The notes under the pieces were generated by a model that saw only the letters and a program-made list of their open reading frames with translations, was not told where the DNA came from and made no database searches. DNA of 64,000 bases from Durusdinium trenchii (lineage: Eukaryota; Sar; Dinophyceae; Suessiales; Symbiodiniaceae). This document shows positions 24,736 through 37,344 of this stretch, one piece after another. The first letter of the stretch is position 1; every line of letters begins with the position of its first letter. The DNA lies in assembly GCA_963970005.1 (NCBI GenBank), contig CAXAMN010026495.1, positions 197,617-261,616 of the forward strand. The letters run 5' to 3'. The position numbers and the translations under genes are program-made.

Positions 24736-25151
24736 CGGTGTTCAGACCTACAGTCTCGAAGTTGTTTGCTCGTTTGTTTTATATTTTTGCTGTGCAACCA
24801 GCCGTAAACCAGATGATTTGCTTAAAGCTCCGCTGCCAACTTTATAGCCATGAATGGGGCGCAAAGGTCATGAAGTATAGAACTTCCAGTCAAACCATGG
24901 CACACGTGCCTTGTTTTCATGTTCGGGTCACAGTCTCAACGATGCATGGTATAGCGCTGCAACCACCTTGGTTTGAGCCCACGCGTACACCTATGTTTTT
25001 CAACAAGATTAGTATCTAATTCAAAAACCATTACATAAGCATAAACAACCCACAAACCCAACAGCACACTCGTCAGGAAACCACAGTCAAAACAACTGTG
25101 CACCTGTCTGCTAGTTCATGCCGGGAGCTCTTCTTTTCCAGGCGTGGGTTC

Positions 25152-27300
25152 TCAGACCCCGGGCTGTTTGCTTCGAAGCTGCCGGAAACATTTCCTGATG
25201 TTCCCTGGAATTGTCATGAGCCAACGTTGCAGGATTCTTTTTTGGGCCGACTGTGAAGAGACAAGTTTCAGCGTCCGTCCAATATGTTTCAAGAAATCTT
25301 CGTCCATCCATGTACTATAAACCCTGTAATTGATCCTGCTAGGCCGCCGATTAGCGAATATGTGGTGGACTAAGTGAACCTTTGGCTTCACTCTCCACAG
25401 GAAATCACCATTGGTCCGCGCACCGCTCGCCAGTTTCAAAAACAAACGGAGGCCAAGAAGACCGACCGTTTCCACTGTTGATTTTTCATCCCCGGTCAAA
25501 AACCAACGGGGCACATCGCAAAGCAATTTGGTGGAGTGGTTGAAAGCCCAGATCATGGTGCAAATGTCCCCGTATGTGTCCGAGTGAGGAGCAAGTATGG
25601 CCTCCAACCACCTCATGCAAACACTGGCGTCATATCCTGAACCTTTGAACTCAGGATAAGTGCGGGTTTTCCAAGTCAGTTTTGCTTTCGTGAATTTGTG
25701 CAAACGCAACGGGAGTTTGTTTGCTCGTGCATATTGGCGAATCGATTCCGTCGCCCTTTTCATCCGTTCTTCCAGGAGACCGCCTTGGAACACCGTTTGA
25801 TCTCCCAAAATCACCTTTAGGGTTGAAGCGATGATGTCTTTGAAGACCCCCAGGTTGAGGCAGTGAAGAAGATCGGGTGAAATCATGAGTAGGTGAAACC
25901 CAATGAGCTTGGTGTATCCTGGAGCGGTGCTCCACGGAGGGTTGGTCAAGTAGGTGGCCCAAAACCCAGCTGAAGAACTGAGATCACTAAAAGCACGGGC
26001 AAGATCGCCATCATTTCCCTTTGTTGCTCCACATAGCCAACATATCTGGCCAGGGACCCTTCAAAAAATGGATCAACCCAAGAAACAAAGAAGTCAAACA
26101 ACTGTTTCCAACCACTTCGCCTCATTCTCATTGTAATTTCTGTCCATGTGAAAGACCTGCTTCAGGGCCTTCCAGTCCCCGCGGAATCCCATCACGAAGA
26201 AGCGCAGGCGTGCAACCTGGGATGGATCAGGATTGGTAGGGGGTGCGGGCCAGAGTAAACAACCCATCAGTCAGGTAGGTGGAAAAGACAGGAACCATTT
26301 TGGGACTTGAGCAAGAAGCCGTCTTCCCACCACAGGATGGCATGTCTTTGATCTTAACACCATGGAGCGCAAGTTTGTTGAAACTCTCCGTGATTGCCAC
26401 AGTAGCGCACTCAAGTGTGATGTTCTTTCCATCCACGATCAGGTACCGATCTGCCGGGATTACACATATAGGCCACCGGCTGGCCATGGAGTTTGTCGCA
26501 AAGGGACTATGGTCCGAGGTCCAAAGAATGAACATATATTGCCCACCATGCGCACTCACTTCGTCACCTAAACTTGTGCTTTATCCATGGCCCTTTTCCT
26601 AGAGGAGGGTTTGAGATTCATTGACCAAGATTTTTTCTACCAGGAAACACCAGAAACATAACATAATTGAAGCCAGTGTCAATAGAGTGTGCACCCAAGG
26701 CTTGTCTGTTTGCAGTCTTTAAGTTGCACCGGATGGTTAGGGAAATCCAGCAACATCTTGTCCCAATACTTCGGAAGAAGGCTCAGATCATCCACTAGAG
26801 CTTCAAGGTATCCTTCATGAACCAATGTAGAAGCCTCAGATACAGCTCCATCACCCCTGAAACCAACACAGATCTTCCTACCAGAAGCCGAAAAAACAAC
26901 AATGCGTTGTAGACATGAAAGGGTGCAAAGTCATGTGGGAGCAGGAAAGGCCACCTCACAGATTCCACCGTATCATCATCCACACTTCTCCGCAATGGCA
27001 ACTCCAGCCAAGAAAAGGTGCAGGGTAGAGCTGCCTCTTGTGCAACGGCCCGTTCAAAAATTCCATGCTCTTTTCCACGACTTAGCGGCCAACCAAGGCT
27101 GCATGTGGAAGTGTGTGACCAAACTTTTCCAAAGTGGGCACTTGCATGATTTTGGTCTTAGATCCTGAGCCAAGTCTCCCAATCAAATCGGAATCGTACA
27201 GGTCAGCCAAATTCTTGCTGCGCTCCACGGTCGAACGTCCGGTGCCTATGGAGAATGCCAGCCTCGGACAGATTCAAAAACATTGGAACCCACAAAATGG
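25152..27300 (-). CDS. Transposase-like protein, multi-exon (C-terminal two thirds)
   Basis: Minus-strand exons can be followed from ~27290 to a stop at 25152. They are ~27180-27020 (SCKCPLWKSL), ~26990-26880 (VRWPFLLPHDFAP), ~26800-26690 (PKYWDKMLLDFPNHPV), 26559-26230, 26225-26130 (RFFVMGFRGDWKALKQVF) and ~26060-25152. The last exon opens with a zinc-knuckle-like ICWLCGAT, then SPDLLHCLNLGVFKD, a helical region with ICTMIWAFNHSTKLL, VKPKVHLVHHIF and STWMDEDFLKHIGRT. This order matches a highly multicopy dinoflagellate protein family that I believe is transposase-derived. The D-LHC-LGV pattern also occurs in some fungal and plant transposases. Catalytic residues are not assigned. Intron borders are approximate. 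No disabling mutation is seen in the 300-codon last exon. The N-terminus may be the CxC fragment at 40464, but this is unproven. Confidence 0.6.
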
Positions 27301-27759
27301 ATGGGTAATCGGGATTTAGGGTAAGTTGACGCACTCGCGCATACAAATCCAAAACAATTCAAGCTAGGGAGCGCTTGATCGAGTGCCCTCCGGAGATCAG
27401 GAATTGAAGGTCTATTGTCAGCACCTGCGGTGGGCCAAGCCAGACCCCAACTAGGTAAAACCTCTATTCAAAAGAAATCTCGCAGAGAAAAATACATACA
27501 CAGGTTTTTTCATCTTTCCCCAGATCGAGCCACTTCTGTGAGAAGGTCTCACACCTAATCGCAAGCCCAAAAGGCTTCAAAGAATCTCTAATGAGACCAC
27601 CTCCATGACTTCCAAGTTTCTAGCGCTACTGCTGAACGTGTTTGTTCATTGTATAGAGGGGGTGGTTTGGGCCCGGAGATGTCCAATATGGAGACACAGA
27701 CTCCACAGAGCCATCCACATCAGAATTCCAAGCTCTTGAAACGGAAAATCAAAATTCAC

Positions 27760-30552
27760 TTAGCCGCATTCTGTTCAGCGGCAGCCTTCTCAGCCTTCTT
27801 CATTTCATTTACCACGGCACGTGCCTGAGCCCTCAAGAGCTTGCATTCCTCCACCTGGAAGCGTGTGTTTTTGACAAGTGGAGGGATGGAAAACGCTTTG
27901 CCTTGGCATAGGCCGTGTCGATCTCGTCATCCAGCAGTTCATCGGAGCACGTCCGGAGCCTTGATTGTGAGATATTTTCAACTGCTGGGGCGCTATTTTG
28001 GCAACTTTGTGATTCCAAAAAAGGAAAAACACAGTGTGTTTATTAACTGAGCCGCTGTTCCACGATGTCGGTCAACTCACGCGCTACCGCAACAAGCTTC
28101 AAACGAAGCTCATTTGAGGGAGGCAAATCGTAAGATGTTGAGTTGGCAACTGAGACCTCCTTCTTGACAGCTGCTCCTAAGCTGAGTCATGACAAAATGG
28201 CAGGCTCAAAACTTTCGAGCCCAAAACATAAGAAGACAAAATCTAAAGGTATATCCAGAATATCCCTGATGTTGAGCGAGCTTCTGCTCGCATCCCGCTT
28301 CTCAGCCGGTGTGATCGGGTTCTGTGGGACAGAACCACCACCGCCAGTTCTGCGGAAGTTGGCCCTGCCCCCATTCCCACGCCCCCTAGCCGCCTTGCCA
28401 CCACCGCCCTTAGCTCCTCGCAGGGTCAAAAGTTTAGATGTTGGACCAAAACTCTCAAGTTTGTTTGAACACCTGTCCTGTTCCTGCCGTTGCTTGGTTC
28501 ATAGCTTCAACAATCTGGCTGAGAGATGGGCCCTGTCCATTTCCACCAGGCCCAGCAGTGCCGGCAGGCAACCCCAGGCTTGGCATACCCGTCATGCCAG
28601 CATCAGCAGAGGTAAGGGAACCGATGAAGTTGGGATCAGCTGCCACACTAACACGGGCCTCCCCTTCAACACTCATCACCTGCTCCTCACTCATCTTGCC
28701 ACCTGTTGAGCACCACCAGCGTGTTGAGCTGGGGTCATCCGGGGCATCTTCATCCGGAACAGGGGTGTTCTTCTGAACGATGGTATCGATTTTGAGCCTG
28801 AGTGTTGACCCGCCCCAGCAATAATTACAGAACTGTTCACTCACATGTTTTGGGAAAACAGCATCTAGCAGATCCAAGGGACTGGGAGAAACCACGATCC
28901 ACCATTTGCTTCAGAGTCAGCAATTCCCTCCCCCGCTCTAGCTTGCCCGTTTGCCTGCGAGCAATCCTCAAATTGCACTCTACAGCGTCCAGGTTTCCAC
29001 CTGTTTCCACAAACTGCTGGAGGAGCTTCTGCTTCTCCTTGCGGTCTCTAAACTAGGGAATAGTTAGAAAGAATGTGTGGTATGCTAAAATTATTGGTTG
29101 TAAACACCTGCAACAAGATATTCACACCCATCCTTACGTCCAGCGTTCCAGAGCTGTGTGGCCTGGGGAAACGCGGCAGCGTCCAGCGAAGCCATCTTTC
29201 TGGTCAATACCATGTACTCCTGCCTGTGTGTGCTGGAATTGACGACAACAGGGGCAGCATCTGCGGACTCCTTGCCCGCTCCGGGCGCTACAGGTGCTGT
29301 GGGTGTTTCAGGGGCTACAGGTGCTGTGGGTGGCTCAGGCGCTACAGGTGCTGCGGGTGTCTCCGGCGCAGCGGGGTGCTCACCGGCAGCGGCTTCCTTG
29401 GGTGCAGTGGGTTCGGACTTGACCGCTGAGGGCGGTGCTGCAGGTGGTGCTGTGGGTGGTGCTGCGGGCGGCGCTGCGGGCGCGGGCGCCTTGGGCGCTA
29501 CCATGGTCTCGGGCGCTGCAGAGAATGGTGCTGCCTGGCGCAGGTTCAAGAGCAGATGTAGCGACAACACTTGGCTTCACAGAAGCCGGGGTTTCCGATG
29601 TGCAAGGCGCAATCGCAAGCGCTTGTGAGGACACCGCAGAAGGTGACACAGAAGCTTCGGGGCTGTGTGTGCTGCTTGTCAATGCATCTCCACTCAGCAA
29701 CTTCTGGATGTTGGGCTGCTTCACCAAATCCTGGAACATATTGACACACCGGACCAGGTCTGCAAGCTGCACTTGAGCAGCCACGGCAGATGCTGACGGC
29801 CCTGGCGACCTGAGCCCCCATTCAAGGACATCTACAAACCACGAGCAGGGAATTTGTTGTTTAACAAGAACAGGTGAGAGTTCAAGTTATGGGGGGGCGC
29901 CGAAGAGGGGAGGTCAGGGGGAGCATCTTCACGCGTCTCACCTTCTTCCGGCTCAACGACACAATCCTCTACAATGCATTTCCTCTTCCCACTCTTCCTG
30001 ATCTGAGGCTGGCTCAGGCACATGGGAGGGCTCCGGGGGCGGGCAAGACTTAGGAACCACAGGTGCTGGAGGGGGTGGCATAGCCTCTGCCTTCGCTTTG
30101 GGGGCCTCTGGCAAGGTCTTGGGTGTGGGAAGGGCCTTGGGCGCAGCTGGGGCTGGAGTTGGGTTTGACTCTTTGGCTGAAGGATCTGACGTCTCGACAG
30201 TCTTTTCTGGCTGTGCTGGCTTCTTGAACCGAGACCAATACTTCCCATATTTGGGGTCAGGGCCAACCACTTGAAGCAGAACCTTGGACGTTTCTTCCTC
30301 CGACAAGGAATACAACGCCTGAACTTTTTCAAAGTTGGCCCAGCACACCTCAAAGTCTGGCGCCTGGACTGGGGACGCAGACGCTTTGGCCTTGGCAGCA
30401 GGTTTTGCCTTGGCCTTACTGGCCCGAGCACGTTTCGGGGCAGGAGGGGTTTCACCTGCATCAGCTGCGACCACATCGTCAACAGCTCTGTCGAAAGCTG
30501 CATTCATCTCTCGGGTCTCCCTGTCAACCACCGTCCTTTTCTTGGGCGCCAT
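27760..30552 (-). CDS. Dinoflagellate-expanded multi-exon gene, function unknown
   Basis: The minus-strand start at 30552 (MAPKKRTVVDRETREMN) opens a Lys/Ala-rich, nuclear-protein-like N-terminus. It is followed by an acidic/helical stretch (FEKVQALYSLSEEETSKVLL), then Pro/Ala-rich linkers over 29784-29230. A segment SSTHRQEYMVLTRKM (~29220-29180) and, after an intron of ~80 bp, FRDRKEKQKLLQQFVETGG and LERGRELLTLKQMVDRG (29050-28900) are hallmarks of a multicopy dinoflagellate family known to me only as predicted proteins. Further exons read DEDAPDDPSSTRWWCSTGG (28780-28690) and EECKLLRAQARAVVNEMKK, ending with a stop near 27760. Frame changes near 29550 and 28870 need introns or indicate decay. 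No enzymatic motif is seen. It lies directly upstream of the transposase-like exons and could share a transcript with them. Confidence 0.55.
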
Positions 30553-30559
30553 GCCAAAC

Positions 30560-31320
30560 CGAAGGCTTCAGAAGGCTTCTAGGAGAGCAAAATCACAAAC
30601 TTGAGCTCTAGATGGTTGATAAAACCACACAGAATAAGCACAAATTGTTATTTTTTGTTTTTACGGTTCGCACGCCGTTTTCATGGCCAAGAGCGTTTTT
30701 TTCACGGCCTTTTCACGGGTTTGCACGGTAGACTTTTTGTTGGTCGTTCATGTTTTCTGAAGTTTCTTGAATTCACGAGTAGTTTCTTGAATCCACGAGT
30801 AGAGTCTAATGCGTCTAAACTTCTTTCTTTTTGCACGGACCCCACTTCACGCGCCTCTCAAGCATATTCATGTGGCTAAATCCACATTCAGCTACCTAGC
30901 GCAGTGCCATCGAGTGAATCAGGCGGTCCTCAGATCGCGCACCGTTTACTTTCCTTGTCTTTTTCAGAACTTGTATGTATGGACATAGGAGATTTCTCTT
31001 GCCATGCCCAACTCACCTAAGTCCTATTCACGATTGACACATTTAGTACTTGGGCCGTCCGTAGTAAGCACTAAAGACTTCCTGCGCAACTTCTCACATG
31101 GATCAATCAAGCTAGGCTGCCCAATCACCGGGCGGCGCCACATGTTTGTCCGAGGCCAAGTACTGGAGCACCTCCATCATGCCGGCCTGAGGCTGACTTT
31201 TCCGGGAAATGGTGTCCCGACCAGGTACACATAGGTCCACTCATGTTTTCCCATATGGTCAGTGCCATATAGCCTACAGGTTCACCCGAAGATGGTATGT
31301 TCAAGATGAGTCAGAATAAT
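30560..31320. other. Spacer between the two minus-strand genes
   Basis: Contains degenerate TTTTCACGG/GTTTGCACGG motifs (30655-30735), as in the 30-bp array near the left terminus. Otherwise non-coding by eye. As the region 5' of the gene starting at 30552 it would hold that gene's promoter, but no TATA-like or other signal could be singled out. Confidence 0.45.
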
Positions 31321-31323
31321 AAG

Positions 31324-34300
31324 TCACGCGACATCCTCCCACTCATCATCGAAGGGCAAACACTGGGTCAAGAAGATATCCAAATCCGTCATACTGGCAT
31401 CAAAAGATGTAGCGGTTTGTTTTGGTCCTGGCAAAGGCTCCTGAGCCAAGCAGTAGCAAAACCAAAACCCACAAGCTGTTCCCTGTATGCTTTCTTTTCT
31501 TTGGACTCTATCGCAAAGACAGAAGCGCATGCCTTGAATTTCAGTATACATTGCATACATATGCTTTCCTAAGAGCTGAGGAAGGTACAGGCCGGCGTTC
31601 TTCCGCTAGAGCAGCGATGAATTTCCCAAAGTTTGGGGTGTAGTGCCTGGGTGAATGCAAAACCAACACCCCAAGACACATACTCATGTGTTTTCTCGGA
31701 TTGCTACTTACAAGGCCTTGGGAAGCGCACCAAAAACGGAGCCTCAAAAAAATAGTGTCCATGGGCCTTCTATATTTCTAACTTTCTCCAACTTCCAAAA
31801 ATGTTCAAAATACACTCGAGAAGGATAAGTTACTGTGAATTGCGAAGTTCTTCCTTCAAACCAACGCACCTCTTGACTCCATTACGGTCTACATATTGTT
31901 TCGTGGTTTGCCCACTGCACAATCGCTGGTAGTCCTTGGACATAGACCCTGCCATATTGCACACGGTGTTCAAGAACCCAGCATCGTTGGACCATAGGCG
32001 ATGAGGTTTTGGCGTCACGGCATTAAAGCGGCCCATGAACATGTTGCAGGTGCGTGCCTCCACATCCACGGGAACACAATGCGATGGCAAGCCTTCTTGG
32101 AAGGAGAGGGACTTTCTTTAAGAGAACCGCATTTACACAAACTACTTCATACAAAAGCAAGACCAGACCTGGCCTGTATCACTGACCACAGCCACTGATA
32201 TCGCGGCATGTTTGGCAGAAATGAGCCCAGTGGTTGTTCCAAAACAAAACGACAACGCTTGTAGCAAGCCAGGAGTATGAGAAGAACAACTCTGGAAGCA
32301 AGCTTGTTTCCATCTTGTACGAACCGGTATCCATTGCCCAGCGGCCGCAGGAAATCACGCCCGCTGGTGTGGCGACTCCTGATCAGGCGAGGTGCCAATA
32401 ACGTGTTCCAACAGTCCAGCGATGGCTTCAAACACACGCTTTTCCACCAAACAGCCAGTCTGAGTTGTAGGCATTCTTGAAAAGGATTTGCAGCGCAATG
32501 CGATGAGAATCAAACTGCCGGGCTCACATCGTAGGATTTCGTTGACCGCCAGACTTAGCCACCGACCCACACACACACTGATATTACGCTTGAAAGCTCA
32601 TACAGTGTTGAGGCCCGTGACAAGTCTCTTTGTTGTACTTGATTTATGTTTATATACACGGTGTCCTTTTGAAAGTCTGTCTTATGGTTTTGCGCACGCA
32701 CGCCAAAGAACCAAAACCCTCCAGGTGTCAGCAAATCCATCACCCGCTCGTGGTGCAGGATATCGATGGCCACTCCACGGCGCCCGAAGTCCTTTTCTTT
32801 TTCAAGCTCGGGGCCACAGAGACAGGAGCAGGGATCGGTGGAGACAAGGTCGTTTGGAGACATTGTGAACCATAGAACCGTAGATCTTATGCACAAAAGG
32901 GTTATGTTCGAAGATTCGAAGGTGTTCACAGCTATAGGCCAAGGTGCACTCCTATGTGCTTTGTGAACTCCATTTGGCCAGCAAATAATTCCATAAATTG
33001 CCGGTCCTTTGCATTTGAAGCGAATGCCAAGACTATGAATTATTTCTGGTATGTTGCCATTGCCCAAAACATAGCAGAAGCAAAACTTGGGTTCATTGTC
33101 GAACAAGATATTGTTTTTTCAAGTATCTTCTGAATGGCGTAGCTGCGAATGCCACTGAACCATCAAGACCATTAAGATCAAGACGCCAGGGCACTTCCAT
33201 TGCAGCATCTCTGGAACAACCATGTTTGAAGAAACAAACAAAACAGAGCCAGTCTTATGGGCCAAAATTCTGAGTCACCCAGGAATGAGAATTAACGAAT
33301 GAGGGAAATGTCCAGGAACCCGGTGGCAATTGGAGCTTTAGATAACAGATAAGCATACTTGGCCTGGAAAAAATGAACATGACCAAAGCAGGCAAAGCCT
33401 TTTCTTCACATCACTCCGTGTTCGACCGTACACAGAGACACAAGAAACCCCATGGCCACCTTGATTCACAAAGTGACACCCCTAGTGAAAGATTCCTACC
33501 TTGCCCAAGGGTTCGTTTGGCAACCCTTTGCAATGAACTTTCTCTTCCTCAGTTCCTTTACAGAAACAGCGCCCAGGTAGTTCTTCTTCTCTTCACTCGA
33601 ATCCCACTTGGTTCGTGCTTCCTCAAAAGAGCATTTGGCTTCCCCTCGAAGCTTCTTGATGAACTCCGTCTTCCGAGCATTGTAGTCCCAAGGCTTGGTG
33701 GCCTTCTCGGCCCCTGAACTCGCCAGGGTCTCAACAGCGGCCGTGGGTTCAACTGAAGAGGCTGGTTGAGGCATCTCAGGCATATCCTGATCACCACCAT
33801 TCCGTTCAGCCCTCACCTTGTCAATGGCAGCGACATTTTGAGCTGCCAAAGCGAAGGGTGCTGGACTGGGTCCCCCCTCTTCCAAAGTTTTGAGCACCTG
33901 AAGTGGTAGGGCGGGCTGAGGGTTGGAAGGAGTGATTGTGTATATTTCAGTGTACATGTGTAAACGGTTTGGTCTTTTCTGGCAACAGCTCATGAACACA
34001 CGACATGCCAGAAATCCAGCTGGGGCGCATAATTTGGCAACGCCAACTCACTGCTTTTGACACTCTCTTCCGGAGCGGGTTCAGAACCAAGGGTCTTCTT
34101 TGTCACCATGGGCACAGGTTCCAACTTCAAGGGCTTCGGGCTCACCGCAGACCCCCCAACCGATTGTTTCAATCGCTCACCAATATCCTTGAGCAATCTC
34201 TGTCGCTTCAAGTAGCTCCCGACCCTTTGAGAAGGGGTCGTGTCCGTTTCAACCCCACTCTCAGCACAGCTACCGCTGCCATCCACTTGGGAATTCCCGG

Positions 34301-35430
34301 ATGTTGTTGGCGGGGTCGAGTTTTTTGGAGAAACCCTTCAAGGCTTGCAATGGCCCAATCACCCTCAACAACTTGTCATTCCCGGTGCTGGAAACAAAGG
34401 AGGGGTCGGTACCATCCGAACTTGAAGCCACCAATGATGAGCTGACATCCGAAGCCGAGGTTGACAAAGCCTCCAGCTCAGATCCATTGTAGGCTGGCTG
34501 TGGCCGGGACTTCCGAACAACCTGGGCGGTCGGAGCCGTTGCAGGATTGTTTAAGAAAACCGGTCATGAAATATGGGCCACGAAGGCAGTGGCCAACCTC
34601 CCCAGAACTACCTGCGTTCAGGCAACCTTTGAAGTTGTAAATTCATAGCCAGGCACCCTCAAAGCAGAGATGCGTTCCCTAAGTCGTTGAAGCCTATGGC
34701 TCTTTGAAGAAGGTGCCCTTCGCATGAGCTTCCTGACCTTTCCAACCTAGGTGGAACCATTTGGAACAATGGACCTTCCCAAACGCTTTGATTTCCATGT
34801 CAAAAACAGTTTAAAACTAAAGACCCCACCATCTTCTTGAGGGCTTCAGCTTGCTTCAAAGCCCACTGCTGGACAGCTGGAATCTCCGCGTAAACCCCTT
34901 CTGGAAACAGTTTGTACTTTGAGTAAAAGGCTACCAGCGCCTTCTGCAAAGTGAACTTACTCAAATGGGGAACGCCTTTGCTTCCCCGGACACACGCCAC
35001 GATCGCCTCCCATGAGCTAGAACACATGAGTTCAACCCATCAGAGTTCAAAAACGACATGTGGTTGTACAACGAACGTTTCACGATGTTTGTGCTTCAGT
35101 TAAACTTTTCTGGATCACAGCTGGCCTCTGAGTTTGCTGACAAGTCCTTGAGAGTCACCTTTGCGTTCTTTGTAAAGAGCTTTCCACTGAAGTCCACAAG
35201 GAAGGTCATGCCAACCTCAGTGGTATCTCGCTGGTTTTTGCATTTTAACCAGGCATGAAGAAAAACGGAGGGCAGTATTTCATGTGCTGCCTAGCAGCCT
35301 TTCTCAACTTAGGTGTCCTCTCAAAAGCTTCCACATATGGCGTGATGTCACTTGGTTGCTGATCATCTTCGCCATTGGAGGGTTCTGATTCGGACCACTC
35401 TTCTACGGACACATGGTCGTCGTCAGCCAT
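31324..35430 (-). CDS. Dinoflagellate-expanded multi-exon gene with LEQP/KPHRLWSN motifs
   Basis: Minus-strand start at 35430 (MADDDHVSVEEWSES, acidic). Exons at ~35225-35110 (FLVDFSGKLFTKNAKVTL), ~35015-34820 and 34.5-33.5 kb (Ser/Pro-rich, then LRGEAKCSFEEARTKWDSSE) follow. The C-terminal part reads LAVNEILRCEPGSLILIALR (~32555), LASRVVLLILLACYKR, CRFVLEQPLGSFLP (~32240) and TPKPHRLWSND with TTKQYVDRNGVKRCVGLKEE (32040-31840). The intron 31833-31647 has canonical GT-AG ends and joins to HYTPNFGKFIAALAEE (31645-31598). A last exon probably ends DDEWEDVA-stop at 31324. This motif series is typical of a very large dinoflagellate gene family with no assigned biochemical role. I infer that it travels with mobile elements because of its copy number and its position inside the inverted repeats. 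The intervening exon structure is approximate. Confidence 0.55.
31647..31833 (-). other. Intron with GT-AG ends
   Basis: Reading on the minus strand, the donor GTAACT follows CA at 31834 and the acceptor CACCCAG precedes G at 31646. Removing these 187 bases restores CAG-CAC-TAC and a continuous frame (RNSQ to HYTPNFGK) that matches the family. A second candidate intron upstream, between ~32180 and ~32060, would have GC-AG ends, a donor class common in dinoflagellates. Confidence 0.6.
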
Positions 35431-35434
35431 GATC

Positions 35435-37340
35435 CACCCCCAAAAAAAGGTTGCAAGATCGAAGCTTGCGCTGGCAAGAGAAGGCTGCAGGGAATGGGCA
35501 ACAAATTGGCTCAGGATATGGAGAGCTCTGCAACTGATCCTAGGTATACTTTACATCTTGAATAGTCTTTAACACCCCTCTGAAATCCGCAGATTAAACC
35601 TGCAAGGTCTTCTGAATCCTCCGCTCGACCGCATGCAGCTCAAACCCAGCGCTGTGGCAGGTGGGCACCTTCAAAGCCATCGAGCTCATGATCCAGCGCC
35701 TGGCGCCGCTGGTGGTGGGTTGGCCAAGAGATCTCACTTGTGGATTTGGGAAAAAGATGGGACACATTGTGTTTCAAACAGGGTTTGCGTTTCTTGCGCT
35801 TGTGCTCGAAAACCCCAATACAAGCAGGGCTTGCGTTTTTCATTGAAGAGAGCAGAGGGCAGGCAGATCTCAGCTGACCTGTCGGCACTTTCGCTGAGGC
35901 TGGCAACGTGCGACTGGAGTGAGCGATACTGAGCGCATGTTCATGCTTGATCTTGGTTTTCAATGGTAAAATAAACAACCTTCAGCACATATGTTGAACA
36001 AACTTCACCATCTCATCACACAGATTTCACCTCAACTAAAACGAGATATAGACGACAGAGGTTGGCTAAGTCTGCAGCTTTGCCATGAAACTGTCAAAGA
36101 AAAACCTGCCTGTACCCACAGTGTGAAGCCAAACACCATGGCATTGGCAGCCAAGATCAATGCGTAACTTGCAAACTAGCTAGCGGCTAGCACGTGTCAC
36201 TGCAAAACTGGGCCTGTATATGAACGTTCAGGTAGCTTAGTGAATGTAAATAGGACCAGGGGTGGGACAAAAACGTGTTATATAGATTCTAGATATAGAT
36301 TATAGATATCACGTTCTTTGATTACCCTTCACCTTGACTTTGCACGGGCCACGCGCCGGTGTCACCGGTCAAAGCTTCCGTCCGACCGACACTCTGCGAA
36401 GGAAGGTTTGGATGTCGGACCGTGAAACGGCCAAAAGCGGACTCTGGGGGCCTGGAGTTGGGAAGAATTACATTCAAGTCCAAGTAGAGTTGAATCCAAA
36501 GTTTCTGGTTTGAATGACAAAAGGTTTCGATTCTAACCCAACCCACGATCGATCCGACGCGCGACTGCCCATGCATGGACGCATGAACCTGAGCGTTTAC
36601 ACCAACTCCAATTTCACACCAACAACACGGGTGGCATCAAAACGTATACCTATCTTGTGTATATTCAAATCAAAATCAACATTCTCCAGCAGAGCTGTGA
36701 GTGGACATTCAGAAAGAACCATAGGAAACACGCGCTGGTGAATTTTGATTGCCTGTGAGTGCGTTCACCTTTATGTTTCCTTTCTGTTTCTTTCAAGTTC
36801 CCCCCAAAAGTGTGGTTACACTAGGGTTCTTACAGTGAGTGTTATAAGGCCGCGTGTTTGATCTAGGTGTTGCGTGGAAGCATCCCGCTAATGAACTGCT
36901 ATTTACGGTGCATTTATACCTCTCAAGATCTTCAAAGTGCATTTTGACTGCGCAGGCTTGCAGAATGTAGTGGGCTGGAGTGGGTGCTTTTCTTGACTGC
37001 GCTCCCGTGAGGCATTTCAACAGTATGTCTGTGGATGAAGCCAGCCATATAGGCAATCTCTCACCACAAACCTATTTGGAGGTCATATGGCGATTTCAAG
37101 GCCACAGGCCTTTTTTGAGGTCATATGGCCATATGTCCTACGTCCTCCTTTTTTGAGGACAAACGAACCTCTAGGTTTCTGGAGGAAGTCTCGTACGAAA
37201 CACCGCAGATCTCCCTCTCAACCCCCCGCACTCCCACACATCGGCGTAGCTCGATCACACCTGCGCATCCACATAGTCACTCCTTCACATCCGCCCTCTC
37301 CTTCACATCTTTTCTCTGAATAGTTTACATTGCGTCTAGA
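35435..37340. other. Spacer between unknown gene and phosphatase gene
   Basis: About 1.9 kb without a recognised domain. Short ATATAGA-like A/T stretches lie at 36278-36312. Open frames of 80-110 codons occur on both strands (for example 35978-35640 minus) but lack motifs. If the two flanking genes are active, their divergent promoters lie here. Confidence 0.4.
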
Positions 37341-37344
37341 GGTC

